36,595 nucleotides of DNA from Sphingobacteriales bacterium (GCA_015654985.1 JAATFW010000328.1:1-36595); one strand, 5' to 3'. Positions 7,646 through 17,028 are shown, counted from the stretch's first letter. A program made the numbers and translations. The notes: generated by a model not told the origin, from the letters alone.

Positions 7646-8914
7646 TTAATTCATGTCGCGCATTACCATCTGACAGGTATGCCGGCTTTTTACCTCTAAC
7701 AGAACCTTTTTGCTTACTGTAACGCGCTCGATTGTCTGCTGGTTATAATAACGGATCGTTACAAGCTCAAGTCCCTTATTATATTTTACCCTGTAAGTAG
7801 CAGACAGCGTTTCTATAAGTTTCATGATCTTTGCGTCATCATTATCAATGCTTATCGAAAAACTGAGTGCCGTATTAAGCATTGTATTGACCTTAATTCT
7901 GTGCTGATGCAGTATGTCAAAGATCTGGCTCAGGTTTTCCTCTATGATAAACGAAAAATCTTTCGGATAAATAGAGATCAGTACCTGGTCCACTTTAAAG
8001 ATAAAAGAAGGGACCTCCAGAGGTTTATCAGTATTGCCGATTAGTGTTCCCGGTGCTTCAAGATCTAAAAATGACCTGACATGGAGTGGGATACCATTAT
8101 TTTGCAGTGGTTTAATCGTTTTTGGATGGATAACTGTAGCGCCATAATAAGCCAGTTCTATCGCATCGTAATAACTTAGCTGCGGAATAAGTTCGGTATA
8201 GTCGAACCATTTAGGATCGGCATTGAGTACTCCCGGAACGTCTTTCCAGATAGTAACTGCTGCCGCTTTCAGGCAGGAGGCAAAAATAGCAGCGGTGTAA
8301 TCTGAACCCTCGCGGCCAAGGGTTGTTGTAAAGTTCTCTGAAGTGCTTCCAATGAACCCCTGGGTTACTGCTATCTGCTTTTGCAATATGGGTTGCAACA
8401 GAGTCTCTGTGAGGTAGGTGGTTTTGTTCCAGTCGACCCTGCCTTCCCTGTGGGTATTATCAGTTTGAATATAATTCCGGGCATCTACCCATTGATTTAA
8501 TATTCCCTGATGATTAAGATAGTGGCTTACAATTTTAGAAGATACCAGCTCCCCGATTGATACGATCTGGTCGTAGATATAATCGTAATTATCGTAAGGC
8601 TCCTCTTCAATGATCCAGTCTATCTCAACAAAGGTATTGGCTATGTCGTCAAATACCGGATGACCGGTATCTTCAAATAATGCTTCCGCTACCTTTTCAT
8701 GGTAGTCTTTTATGCGGATGAAGATCTGCTGAACATCAGCAGCGCCTGTAAAGTATGCTTTCGCCAGCATTTCCAGCGAGTCGGTAGTTCTGCCCATGGC
8801 CGAAAGCACAATCAAAAGCTGTTTATGAGGATTAAGAGCGATGATACTGGAAATGTTTTTTATTCCTTCTGCATCTTTAAGGGATGCACCTCCAAATTTA
8901 TATACTTCAATCAT
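7646..8914 (-). CDS. Aspartate kinase (divergent paralogue)
   Basis: 422 residues. ATP-grasping KFGGASL at 6-12 (canonical KFGGTSV), substrate loop GREGSDYTAA at 200-209 (canonical GRGGSDYTA), WKDVPGVLNADPKWF (223-237), then ACT-type regulatory sequence after about 310. It should phosphorylate aspartate in the first step towards lysine, threonine and methionine. Two differences from the second aspartokinase in the window (32988) stand out: Thr to Ala in the first motif and Gly to Glu in the second. It is in an operon-like run with a methyltransferase (5-nt gap) and a GNAT protein (12-nt gap), not with amino-acid genes. Confidence 0.92.
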   Translation of the reverse strand: MIEVYKFGGASLKDAEGIKNISSIIALNPHKQLLIVLSAMGRTTDSLEMLAKAYFTGAADVQQIFIRIKDYHEKVAEALFEDTGHPVFDDIANTFVEIDWIIEEEPYDNYDYIYDQIVSIGELVSSKIVSHYLNHQGILNQWVDARNYIQTDNTHREGRVDWNKTTYLTETLLQPILQKQIAVTQGFIGSTSENFTTTLGREGSDYTAAIFASCLKAAAVTIWKDVPGVLNADPKWFDYTELIPQLSYYDAIELAYYGATVIHPKTIKPLQNNGIPLHVRSFLDLEAPGTLIGNTDKPLEVPSFIFKVDQVLISIYPKDFSFIIEENLSQIFDILHQHRIKVNTMLNTALSFSISIDNDDAKIMKLIETLSATYRVKYNKGLELVTIRYYNQQTIERVTVSKKVLLEVKSRHTCQMVMRDMN

Positions 8915-8916
8915 TT

Positions 8917-8951
8917 AAGTTATAAGTTATAAGTAGTACGTTGTAAGTTGC
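8917..8951 (-). repeat. Heptamer tandem array E (5 units) overlapping a gene end
   Basis: aagttat (x2), aagtagt, acgttgt, aagttgc on the plus strand, which on the minus strand are acttaca-type units. The array lies between the GNAT gene and the aspartokinase gene; the GNAT stop (8927) and its last residues (LTTYYL) are encoded by the array. Confidence 0.75.
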
Positions 8952-9394
8952 CTTACATCAAGTGCAACATTTATCCATTCGTTGTCAAAGCGGGGGTTAT
9001 ATTTTTTATAAAAGTTAATTGCCGGAGTATTCCATTCGAGTACCTGCCATACTATACCGTTTAATCCCTGTTCTTTAGCCTCTTCAATTATAGCATCAAA
9101 AAGCATCTTTCCAACTCCCATACAACGAGTCTCTTCTGTTACGAACAGATCTTCAAGATAGAGCCGGCAGCCTTTCCATGTAGAAAAACGTATGTAATAT
9201 AAAGCAAAACCTTCGATACTTCCGTTTATTTCAGCAACAAAAGCTTTCCATACCGGTTTCTCTCCAAAACCTGCGTCTTCAAATTCCCGGGGTGTAACGG
9301 TAACTTCTTCCGGTGCTTTTTCGAACATGGCAAGACCCTTAACAAGTTCCATTAGCCGCGGGCAATCTGTTTTTTTAGCTACTCTTATGTTCAT
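8927..9394 (-). CDS. GNAT family N-acetyltransferase (SSAT-like)
   Basis: 155 residues covering a complete GNAT fold. The acetyl-CoA pyrophosphate loop is RCMGVGK (90-96); the preceding FSTWKGCRLYLEDLFV segment (70-85) is characteristic of the spermidine/spermine or thialysine N-acetyltransferase group, so an amine acceptor such as a polyamine or lysine analogue is likely. The C-terminal six residues come from a heptamer array and may vary in length between strains. Lies upstream of the aspartokinase on the minus strand with a 12-nt gap. Substrate is inference. Confidence 0.88.
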   Translation of the reverse strand: MNIRVAKKTDCPRLMELVKGLAMFEKAPEEVTVTPREFEDAGFGEKPVWKAFVAEINGSIEGFALYYIRFSTWKGCRLYLEDLFVTEETRCMGVGKMLFDAIIEEAKEQGLNGIVWQVLEWNTPAINFYKKYNPRFDNEWINVALDVRQLTTYYL

Positions 9395-9403
9395 TGGAAA
9401 ATA

Positions 9404-9480
9404 GTATCAAGTATCAAGTATCTGGTATCTGGTATCTGGTATCTGGTATCAAGTATCAAGTATCGGGTATCGGGTATCCG
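9404..9480 (-). repeat. Heptamer tandem array F (11 units)
   Basis: Eleven exact 7-bp steps: gtatcaa x2, gtatctg x4, gtatcaa x2, gtatcgg x2, gtatccg. Neighbouring units are identical in blocks, which points to recent slippage or unit-by-unit copying. Read on the minus strand the units are ttgatac/cagatac/ccgatac. Located between yggS and the GNAT gene, 9 nt upstream of the GNAT start codon. Confidence 0.9.
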
Positions 9481-9513
9481 GGCAGGCGTGAGGCTGGCTG
9501 ATAGCATCGTTAT

Positions 9514-10233
9514 TTACGCATCAGCGCCCGGCTTTTTGTCTGCAATTCCTTTCTTCCAGTGAGGGATGATCCGTTTGCCAAAAATAGTGCTTCCAACGCG
9601 GATCATCGTGCTTCCCTGTTCAATGGCTAATTTATAGTCAGACGACATTCCCATAGAGATCTCCTTAAACCCATCGTCTTTTTTAAAGAAGGATTGTTTT
9701 AATCCGTCGAAGAAGATCTTTAGTTCGTAAAATTCATCCCTGATCTGTTTCTCGTTTTGTGTATTGGTTGCTATACCCATTACACCTTTGATTTTTATAT
9801 GTTTCAATTCAGAGAATTCAGGCGAACGAAGCAGCTCTATGGCTTCATCAAAACCTAGTCCGAATTTGGTTTCTTCATCAGCGATATAGATCTGAAGGAG
9901 ACACTCAATTACACGGTTATTTTTTGCAGCCTGCTTGTCGATTTCTGCCAGTAATTTCAAACTGTCTGCAGAATGAATTAAACTTACAAAAGGAGCTATA
10001 TATTTTACTTTATTTGTCTGAAGATGGCCTATAAGGTGCCACTCAATATCTTTGGGAAGATGATCGTGCTTTTCAACCAGTTCCTGTACCTGGTTTTCGC
10101 CAAATACACGCTGGCCCGCATTATAAGCTTCCATGATCTCTTCTTCGGGTTTGGTCTTCGAAACGGCTATCAGCTTTACATTTAAGCGGTCTGCTTCGTT
10201 CTTTAATTCTGTCAAGTTGGCTGTAATGCTCAT
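9514..10233 (-). CDS. YggS/PLPBP-family pyridoxal phosphate homeostasis protein
   Basis: 239 residues, full-length TIM-barrel PLP-binding protein of the YggS (PROSC) family. The PLP lysine is K26 in LIAVSKTKP; GENQVQEL, the HLIGHLQTNK segment and the phosphate-binding MGMSSDY and GSTMIRVGSTIFG blocks are all present. It is not an active racemase in studied relatives but keeps free PLP and keto-/amino-acid pools in balance. Divergent from the DUF4296 lipoprotein gene with only 41 nt between the start codons, so the two share a compact promoter region. Confidence 0.95.
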   Translation of the reverse strand: MSITANLTELKNEADRLNVKLIAVSKTKPEEEIMEAYNAGQRVFGENQVQELVEKHDHLPKDIEWHLIGHLQTNKVKYIAPFVSLIHSADSLKLLAEIDKQAAKNNRVIECLLQIYIADEETKFGLGFDEAIELLRSPEFSELKHIKIKGVMGIATNTQNEKQIRDEFYELKIFFDGLKQSFFKKDDGFKEISMGMSSDYKLAIEQGSTMIRVGSTIFGKRIIPHWKKGIADKKPGADA

Positions 10234-10274
10234 TTATATGTATTTTTAACGCGAATTCACGGCTAAATTAATAA

Positions 10275-10922
10275 ATGAAGCGTTTACTGGCATTGTTTTT
10301 TCTGATCATTTTTTTTGCTGCCTGCAATTCGGACGGTGCTCCGGATGGAATTATTAACCAGGACAGGATGGTTAAAGTATTAACGGATATACATCTGGCA
10401 GATGGCTATGCATCTGTAAACTACGGAGATACAAGCAAGCAACAGATTAAGGCCATGTACCTGGCCATTTATAAAAAATATAATACCGATTCGTTGCAGG
10501 TAAGAAAAAGCCTTGAATTTTATTCGATGCACGCCGACAGGCTAAAGACGATATACGAACAGGTAAGCGCTGCCCTTTTGCAGTTGGAAAAAACACAGCA
10601 ACAGATCGATGAGCAACGAATGAAAATACAGGATCAACGGATGAGAGATTCGGTAAGGTTTGAAGAACTGAAACGCGATACGCTTAATAAAGGGTTTATA
10701 ATCGATACAACGTTCACTTTTCCTTTAAGAATGAACTTTAAGGCAAAGGGAACAGCTATTTTGGAAAAGAAGGGGCAGGTTAAAGCTGATACTTTAAAAA
10801 AGGAAATAAAAAGGGATACGCTTCGTGGAGTCAAACGTCCCCTTAAAAGGCTTTTATTGCCCTATAACAGATTGAAGAAGGAAACCGGAAAGAATGATTT
10901 ATCCGCAAAACGCAACAGATAA
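10275..10922 (+). CDS. DUF4296 lipoprotein
   Basis: 215 residues. Hydrophobic signal (residues 4-16) ending in a lipobox FFAAC with C17, so an envelope lipoprotein. Residues about 28-110 (DRMVKVLTDIHLADGY onward) match the DUF4296 domain, found in Bacteroidota and of unknown function. Residues about 100-125 are likely coiled coil; the tail after 165 is rich in Lys and Arg. Its 3' end overlaps the start of mutS2 by 29 nt in a different frame, implying joint transcription and possibly translational coupling, though the two proteins work in different compartments. Confidence 0.85.
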   Translation: MKRLLALFFLIIFFAACNSDGAPDGIINQDRMVKVLTDIHLADGYASVNYGDTSKQQIKAMYLAIYKKYNTDSLQVRKSLEFYSMHADRLKTIYEQVSAALLQLEKTQQQIDEQRMKIQDQRMRDSVRFEELKRDTLNKGFIIDTTFTFPLRMNFKAKGTAILEKKGQVKADTLKKEIKRDTLRGVKRPLKRLLLPYNRLKKETGKNDLSAKRNR

Positions 10923-13257
10923 ACTAGGATTTACAGAAGTCAAATCGCTGATAAAGTCGCATTGCCTTAGTGAAATGGGCAGACAAATGGTAGACCGGAT
11001 TCAGCCGATGACTGTCTTCGACCAGATAAATAAATTTCTACGGCAGACCAGGGAATTTAAGGAAATTCTTGAAAACGATTCTCCTTTACCTATCAGGCAC
11101 CTGTTTGACATAAAATCACTCGCCGAAAAGATAAGAGTAGAAGGCGCGTTTCTGAGTGAGGCAGAGCTGCACCAGATTCTGCTTTCCCTCCAGACGGTAT
11201 TTTCAGTGATTGGATACTTTAACGAACGGGAGGGAAGATATCCCAATCTGGAAGCCCTGTTCGAACATCTTCCGGTTGAAAAGAAGATTATAAGGAACAT
11301 CGAAACTGTTATAGACGAAAAAGGTAAGATCAGGCCCAATGCCTCGCCCGAATTACAGAATATTACCGCAGGAATTGCAAAGGCCGAACAGGAAGCCAGG
11401 AAAAAGATCGACCATATATTTAAAAATGCTCAAAACAGCGGGTGGACCGCCGACGGGTCTTTAACTATCCGCGACGGACGCTTGTGTATTCCGCTTCTCG
11501 CTGAGAATAAGAGAAAGGTAAAAGGCTTTGTTCATGATGAGTCGGCTTCCGGGCAGACCGTGTATCTCGAACCTGAAGAAGTGTTTCAGCTAAACAACAA
11601 GGTGCGTGATCTGGAATTTGACAAAAGACGTGAAATTGTTAAAATATTAACAGTTGTCAGTACTGAATTGCGGCCTTATGTGCCCCTGCTTTTATCTTAT
11701 CATGGTTTGCTTGCCAAGCTCGATTTCGTGCGGGCCAAAGGGATGTTTGCCATCGATACAGAAGCAGAGATGCCCGTACTGATTAACCAGCCCCAACTGA
11801 GCCTCATCAATGCCCGTCATCCGCTCCTTCTTCTCAATTTTAAAAAGGAAGCACAGACCGTCGTTCCTTTAAATATTAAGATCGACGGGCAGCAAAGGAT
11901 CGTAGTGGTCTCAGGGCCTAATGCAGGAGGCAAGTCTGTATGCATGAAAACCATCGGACTGCTGCAGATCATGGTACAGGCAGGAATACTGATATCAGCG
12001 GACGAAAGTTCGGAGGTTGGCGTCTTTAAACAGATCTTTGCCGATATCGGCGACGACCAGTCGATAGAAAGCGATTTGAGCACCTACAGTGCCCATCTTT
12101 CAAAGATGAAGTATTTTGTGGAAAACTCCGGCGGAAAGACACTGATCCTGATTGATGAGTTTGGAACAGGTACCGATCCCCAGTTTGGAGGACCTATAGC
12201 AGAAGCGGTGCTCGAAACCCTTAACAGGAAGAAGGTGCGTGGGGTTATAACTACTCATTATTCTAATCTCAAGGTATTTGCAAATGGAACAGAGGGGCTT
12301 GAGAATGCTTCAATGATGTTTAATAATCTTGAGATGAAGCCTATGTACATCCTTGAGATGGGTAAGCCGGGAAGTTCCTATGCCTTTGAAATAGCTCAGA
12401 AGATCGGATTGCCTCCCCATGTATTAAATGCAGCAAAAGGTAAGATCGGCGTGCAGCAAAAACGGGTGGATAATTTGCTTGTAGATCTTGAGAGGGATAA
12501 AAAAGAGCTGCTTGAAAACAGGATTGCGGTAGACAAGCAGCAGCGTAAAGTAAACGCCCTGCTGGAGGAGAACGAAAAGCTTAAAAGTTACCTGGATGAA
12601 AACCGGAAGGCTATATTAAAAGAAGCAAAGAAGGAAGCACAGAACATTATTCTGAATGCCAATAAACTTGTAGAAAATACTATTTCTGAGATTAAACAGA
12701 ATAAAGCAGATAAGGAACACACACAGAAATTAAGACAGAACCTCCGCGAAGAACTTAACAAGCATCAGGAAGCCGAAAAAACCGTTGCGGCACCCCAGGC
12801 TGATATTTCTGAACTTTCTGCGGGCGATTGGGTTAAGCTTATTGACTCTGAAACGATGGGGCAGGTGATCGATATAACTAAAGAGAATGTAATACTTGCT
12901 ATGGGCGATCTCCGTTCTGTAGTGAAGCGCAAACGGGTACAGAAGATTGCGAAGAAAGAAGTACCTAAAGAGATCCGGCGTTCTTATTCTTCACAGATCA
13001 CTGATGATATTGCTCAGTTCAGCCCTGAAATTGATGTTCGCGGAATGCGTGGTGAAGAAGCTCTCCATGAAATCGAGAAGTATCTTGATAAGGCACTGAT
13101 GATGGGTTTTTCAAATCTTAAGATCATTCATGGCAAAGGCGACGGTATCCTGCGCAAACTCATCCGGGATTACCTGCGTAAGTATACACCGGTGACACGG
13201 ATGGAAGATGAGCATGCAGACCGCGGAGGAGACGGGATCACTTATGCCTATCTGTAA
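10894..13257 (+). CDS. mutS2: MutS2 family ATPase/endonuclease
   Basis: 787 residues, normal length. MutS-type core without the mismatch-recognition domain; Walker A GPNAGGKS (341-348), Walker B LILIDE (417-422), switch His in ITTHYS (455). A long coiled coil (about 515-630) follows, then a C-terminal Smr domain with EIDVRGMR and HGKGDGILR, the nuclease signature. MutS2 suppresses homologous recombination in some species and, as shown in Bacillus, splits collided ribosomes (RqcU). Which role applies here cannot be told from sequence. ATG at 10894 lies inside the preceding lipoprotein gene. Confidence 0.96.
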   Translation: MIYPQNATDKLGFTEVKSLIKSHCLSEMGRQMVDRIQPMTVFDQINKFLRQTREFKEILENDSPLPIRHLFDIKSLAEKIRVEGAFLSEAELHQILLSLQTVFSVIGYFNEREGRYPNLEALFEHLPVEKKIIRNIETVIDEKGKIRPNASPELQNITAGIAKAEQEARKKIDHIFKNAQNSGWTADGSLTIRDGRLCIPLLAENKRKVKGFVHDESASGQTVYLEPEEVFQLNNKVRDLEFDKRREIVKILTVVSTELRPYVPLLLSYHGLLAKLDFVRAKGMFAIDTEAEMPVLINQPQLSLINARHPLLLLNFKKEAQTVVPLNIKIDGQQRIVVVSGPNAGGKSVCMKTIGLLQIMVQAGILISADESSEVGVFKQIFADIGDDQSIESDLSTYSAHLSKMKYFVENSGGKTLILIDEFGTGTDPQFGGPIAEAVLETLNRKKVRGVITTHYSNLKVFANGTEGLENASMMFNNLEMKPMYILEMGKPGSSYAFEIAQKIGLPPHVLNAAKGKIGVQQKRVDNLLVDLERDKKELLENRIAVDKQQRKVNALLEENEKLKSYLDENRKAILKEAKKEAQNIILNANKLVENTISEIKQNKADKEHTQKLRQNLREELNKHQEAEKTVAAPQADISELSAGDWVKLIDSETMGQVIDITKENVILAMGDLRSVVKRKRVQKIAKKEVPKEIRRSYSSQITDDIAQFSPEIDVRGMRGEEALHEIEKYLDKALMMGFSNLKIIHGKGDGILRKLIRDYLRKYTPVTRMEDEHADRGGDGITYAYL

Positions 13258-13279
13258 TTCTCTTTAGTGTGATGTTAAA

Positions 13280-13332
13280 GATAAAATAGCCCGTTGCATT
13301 TTTTATAAAAGAAAAAATTTCAGGCGTTTTAT
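13280..13332 (-). repeat. AT-rich flank element 2 joined to array G
   Basis: Closely resembles 4198-4247: GATAAAATA, then GTTGCATTTTTTATAAAA, TTTCAGGCGTTTTATACTTA, running into a heptamer array. Lies between the converging ends of mutS2 and the cinA-like gene. Confidence 0.6.
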
Positions 13333-13367
13333 ACTTATAACTTACTACTTATTACGTATAACTTAAC
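13333..13367 (+). repeat. Heptamer tandem array G (5 units)
   Basis: acttata, acttact, acttatt, acgtata, acttaac; the last unit is one base from the stop codon of the minus-strand CinA-like gene at 13369. Confidence 0.8.
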
Positions 13368-13368
13368 A

Positions 13369-13863
13369 CTAGTCAATTTCCTTCAGTTCTTCCAGTATTG
13401 CAAGAGCCGTGGCCTGGATCGTTTGAGCAATGATATCATCCGGACTTCCTTCAAAGAAGTATCTTTTTTGCCAGCTCCTGTCTTTTACATATCCGTGAAC
13501 GAACATGGTGCCTACAGGCTTTTCGTCTGTTTCGCTGCCTCCCGGAGAAGCGAGTCCCGTTACCGCTACCATAATATCTGCAGGTAACAGGGTCTTCAGT
13601 CCGTCTGCAAGAAGGCTGGTCACTTCTGCCGATTCTGCAGAATATCGATCTATAACGGAAGCGGGAATTTTAAAGAGTTCTTCCTTAACGCTCCGGTCAT
13701 AACATACGATACTTCCCCTCACAATATTACCGCAGTCTGGTACAGAAGTGAAATCATAAATAAATCTGCCGGTACTGGCGCTTTCAGCAAACGATATGGT
13801 AAGTTCCTTTTCCCTGATTTTAATACAACAGGCTATTACAGATTGAGCAGGCATATAATACAA
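13369..13863 (-). CDS. CinA-type nicotinamide-nucleotide amidase
   Basis: 164 residues, equal to the stand-alone C-terminal (PncC) domain of CinA; the N-terminal molybdopterin-binding-like half is absent. The active-site region reads AESASTGR (25-32) where the family has AESCTGG, a variation common in Bacteroidota; GSIVCYD, SAEVT, AVTGLASPGGSETDEKPVGT are conserved. Expected to deamidate nicotinamide mononucleotide to the nicotinate form, salvaging NAD. The more internal Met at position 4 is an alternative start. Divergent from fbaB. Confidence 0.88.
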   Translation of the reverse strand: MYYMPAQSVIACCIKIREKELTISFAESASTGRFIYDFTSVPDCGNIVRGSIVCYDRSVKEELFKIPASVIDRYSAESAEVTSLLADGLKTLLPADIMVAVTGLASPGGSETDEKPVGTMFVHGYVKDRSWQKRYFFEGSPDDIIAQTIQATALAILEELKEID

Positions 13864-13982
13864 AATAATTTCTTGCTAACATACGATGCAAAAGAATGTT
13901 TTATCCCGGAGATCCGCGCAGCTTTTTCTTTAGGGGCAATAATAAAATTTCAACAATACGACTTTCTGTTTGTTTAATAAGT

Positions 13983-15041
13983 ATGAGTTACCAGAAAATT
14001 CTTGATCTTTTAGGCGATAGCGCAGAATCTCTTTTGCAGCATGAATGTAAAACAATTTCTAAAGAAGTATTACATCTTCCCTCGCCCGATTTTATTGATA
14101 AGGTTTTTGCCCAGACGAACCGGAATCCGCAGGTATTGAGAAACCTGTCGGCTATTTTTAACCATGGCAGGCTTGCCGGCACGGGGTATGTTTCTATTCT
14201 GCCAATCGACCAGGGAATTGAACACACTGCGGGTGCTTCATTTGCTCCTAACCCCATGTATTTTGATCCTGAAAATATTATAAAGCTGGCTATGGAGGGC
14301 GGCTGCAATGCCGTCGCCACTACGTTTGGAAACCTGGCCATGATGTCGAGAAAGTATGCACATAAGATCCCTTTCATAGTAAAGATAAATCATAACGAGC
14401 TGCTCACTTACCCTGCCAAATACGATCAGATTATGTTTGGTTCGGTAGAGGATGCATGGAACCTTGGAGCTGCAGCCGTTGGGGCAACCATTTATTTTGG
14501 TTCAGAGCAGTCAAGCAGGCAGATTGTTGAAGTTGCCAGAGCATTCGACAGGGCCCATGAGCTCGGTATGGCTTGTATTCTGTGGTGTTATACCCGTAAT
14601 AATGCATTTAAAAAGGATGGCGTAAATTATGAGGTTGCCGCAGATATTACCGGCCAGGCCAACCACATTGGGGTAACAATTCAGGCGGATATCATAAAAC
14701 AGAAGATGCCTGAAAATAATGGCGGCTTTACTGCTATAAATTTTTCTAAAAGCCACCCTGATATGTATTCAAAGCTTTCTTCTGATCATCCTATAGACAT
14801 GTGCCGGTATCAGGTTGCCAATTGTTATATGGGCCGGGCCGGATTAATTAATTCGGGCGGCGAGTCTAAAGGCTCTTCAGACCTGGCAGAATCTATAAAG
14901 ACAACGGTGGTAAATAAAAGGGCCGGTGGAACAGGTCTTATTTTAGGCCGCCGGGCATTTCAGCGCCCCTTTGATGAAGGCGTAACTTTCTTGCAGACTA
15001 TTCAGGATGTATATTTGGCGAAAGAAATTGATATAGCCTGA
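13983..15041 (+). CDS. fbaB: Class I fructose-bisphosphate aldolase
   Basis: 352 residues beginning [20 protein letters not shown]; the open frame extends 29 codons upstream but that part has no family similarity, so ATG 13983 is preferred. Strongly like E. coli FbaB along its length: [89 protein letters not shown]. It splits fructose-1,6-bisphosphate through a lysine Schiff base. Stop and next start overlap (TGATG), so it is translationally coupled to the phosphofructokinase gene that makes its substrate. Confidence 0.96.
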   Translation: MSYQKILDLLGDSAESLLQHECKTISKEVLHLPSPDFIDKVFAQTNRNPQVLRNLSAIFNHGRLAGTGYVSILPIDQGIEHTAGASFAPNPMYFDPENIIKLAMEGGCNAVATTFGNLAMMSRKYAHKIPFIVKINHNELLTYPAKYDQIMFGSVEDAWNLGAAAVGATIYFGSEQSSRQIVEVARAFDRAHELGMACILWCYTRNNAFKKDGVNYEVAADITGQANHIGVTIQADIIKQKMPENNGGFTAINFSKSHPDMYSKLSSDHPIDMCRYQVANCYMGRAGLINSGGESKGSSDLAESIKTTVVNKRAGGTGLILGRRAFQRPFDEGVTFLQTIQDVYLAKEIDIA

Positions 15042-15982
15042 TGATAAAAAATATTCTCACAATTACCCTTAACCCTACTGTCGACAAAAGCAGTGCTGTT
15101 GATAAAATAACCCCCGAGAGAAAACTCAGGTGTGAGCAACCTAAGTATGAACCGGGAGGAGGTGGAATAAATGTTTCAAGAGGACTGAGCCGCCTTGGGA
15201 TTTCCTCCCGGGCACTTTTTCCTTCGGGCGGGCGTACCGGAAAGTTACTTGAAGAATTGCTGGAAAAGGAAAATGTGATCATTAACCCTCAGAAAGTTGA
15301 GGGCGAAACACGTGAGAACTTTATCATCGTGGAGAATACTACCAATCAGCAATACCGGTTTGGCATGCCCGGAACAGAAGTTCTTGAAACAGAACAGGAA
15401 AAATTGTTTAGCTGTATTATGGCACTGTCTCCATTTCCTGAACTTATTGTGCTGAGCGGCAGTCTTCCTCCCGGAATAGAACCGGAATTTTTAAGAAGGA
15501 TTGTAAGATCTACGAAAGAAAAAGGTGCCAAAGTAATTGTAGATACCTCAGGAAGTGCATTAAGTGAGGTCCTGGATGAAGGTGTTTTTTTGCTGAAACC
15601 CAACATCGGGGAGCTTGCCAGGCTGGTAGGAGTAGAGTCGCTTGACAATGAATCTGCCGATGAAGCAGCTCAGGAGCTTATAAACAGGGGTAAAACAGAA
15701 GTGATCATGGTTTCCATGGGGCCTCAGGGAGCATATCTTGTAACAAAGGATCGTAACGAACATATTGTGGCGCCTGCAGTAAAAAAGCTTAGTACAGTGG
15801 GGGCGGGCGACAGTATGGTTGCCGGGATGGTATCTGTTCTTGCCAGGGAAGGCAGCTTTTCTGAAATGGCTAAGATGGGTGTAGCCTGTGGAACTGCAGC
15901 TACTATGAATCCCGGTACGGGGCTGTTCAGGAAGGAAGATGCAGAAAAATTATATAAATGGCTTTGCCGTACGAAGCATTGA
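15041..15982 (+). CDS. pfkB: 6-phosphofructokinase, PfkB (Pfk-2) type
   Basis: 313 residues, ribokinase fold. Substrate-binding EPGGGGINV (37-45), PSGG (61-64), and catalytic GAGDS (254-258, base D257) are intact. The run RKLRCEQPKYEPGGGGINVS and the YRFGMPG block resemble E. coli Pfk-2 more than FruK or LacC, so ATP-dependent phosphorylation of fructose-6-phosphate is the best call; a 1-phosphofructokinase is the alternative. Begins on the last base of the fbaB stop codon. Confidence 0.9.
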   Translation: MIKNILTITLNPTVDKSSAVDKITPERKLRCEQPKYEPGGGGINVSRGLSRLGISSRALFPSGGRTGKLLEELLEKENVIINPQKVEGETRENFIIVENTTNQQYRFGMPGTEVLETEQEKLFSCIMALSPFPELIVLSGSLPPGIEPEFLRRIVRSTKEKGAKVIVDTSGSALSEVLDEGVFLLKPNIGELARLVGVESLDNESADEAAQELINRGKTEVIMVSMGPQGAYLVTKDRNEHIVAPAVKKLSTVGAGDSMVAGMVSVLAREGSFSEMAKMGVACGTAATMNPGTGLFRKEDAEKLYKWLCRTKH

Positions 15983-15991
15983 GAAAACAAC

Positions 15992-16016
15992 AGGGGGGAA
16001 ATTAATAAGCCCCCCT
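15992..16016. terminator. Shared hairpin between converging genes
   Basis: AGGGGGG (15992-15998) and CCCCCCT (16010-16016) with an 11-nt AT-rich loop, placed between pfkB and the converging oxidoreductase gene. On the minus strand it is followed by TGTTGTTTTC, so it probably ends the oxidoreductase transcript and perhaps both. Confidence 0.55.
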
Positions 16017-16030
16017 TTGAACAGTTCATT

Positions 16031-17014
16031 TTACAGACCCGCCCACTTGTTTGTAAACCGGTCGATAATTCCCATTACATCTGCACCTTCCTGCCCGGTG
16101 CATGGATTGGGGCCTTTTCCGAGAAAATATTTTACAACCTGCTCAATCATAGGCTGCTGGATATGTTCGGGCAGTGAAAACTCAATTCGTTCTTCCTTCC
16201 CGTTTTTTTCTAACAGATAGTAATTGCCAAATACAGAAAAGCTTATCCTTCCTTCTGAACCTACAATTTCGCAGATATCTTCACTTAGGTTTTCAGGTAC
16301 GCTAAAGCACAACAGACCCTTAAATGGTACTCCATTTTCGAAAAGAATCTCTCCTGAAACAAGATCATCTGCGGAATATGCCCCTGCCTGGTTTAATGAG
16401 AATCCTTCTGCCTTTTTTACCTTGCCGAAGAACCAAGTCATCAGGTCTAGCTGATGGGGTGCCAGATCGTGAAAGAGCCCACCGCCTGAAATAGCAGGAT
16501 CAGTACGCCAGTCTTCTTCTGATTTAGCGATCATATCAGGTTTTAATGGCTGAAGCATGCGGAGGTTTACAAAGCGTATAGCACCTATGGTATGCTGCTC
16601 AAGAAGTTCTTTGATCTTAATAAACAAGGGCAGACCCCGCCTGTAATGCGCAACAGTAAGCTTTGTATGATACTCAGAAGCAGCCTTGTACATTTTAAGA
16701 GCAGAGGCTTCTGAAAGCGCAACCGGCTTTTCAACGTAAACTGCTTTGCCGGCGCGAAGCGCCGCCATAGTATATTCCTCGTGCGATCCCGGCGGAGTGG
16801 CAATATAAATGGCATTTATATCCGGATCGTTGATCAGTTGTCCGGCATTGCTGTACCATTTTGGCACTCCATGCCGTTTGGCGTAATCCTCCGCCTTCAC
16901 TGCATTACGCCGCATTACAGCAACAAGAACGGAGCCGGCCACTTTATTAAAAGCCGGCCCGCTTTTTACCTCTGTAACATTTCCGCAGCCAATAATTCCC
17001 CAGTTTATTTTCAT
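16031..17014 (-). CDS. Gfo/Idh/MocA family oxidoreductase
   Basis: 327 residues. N-terminal Rossmann fold with GIIGCGNVTE (6-15) for NAD(P), ATPPGSH (72-78) and the signature EKP (95-97; K96 is catalytic in relatives), then a C-terminal alpha/beta substrate domain with GGGLFHDLAPHQLD (177-190; H182, H187). Likely oxidises or reduces a sugar or cyclitol; the substrate cannot be read from the sequence. Monocistronic on the minus strand, with a long heptamer array directly upstream of its start codon. Confidence 0.92.
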   Translation of the reverse strand: MKINWGIIGCGNVTEVKSGPAFNKVAGSVLVAVMRRNAVKAEDYAKRHGVPKWYSNAGQLINDPDINAIYIATPPGSHEEYTMAALRAGKAVYVEKPVALSEASALKMYKAASEYHTKLTVAHYRRGLPLFIKIKELLEQHTIGAIRFVNLRMLQPLKPDMIAKSEEDWRTDPAISGGGLFHDLAPHQLDLMTWFFGKVKKAEGFSLNQAGAYSADDLVSGEILFENGVPFKGLLCFSVPENLSEDICEIVGSEGRISFSVFGNYYLLEKNGKEERIEFSLPEHIQQPMIEQVVKYFLGKGPNPCTGQEGADVMGIIDRFTNKWAGL

Positions 17015-17028
17015 GTGTGTGTGTTATT

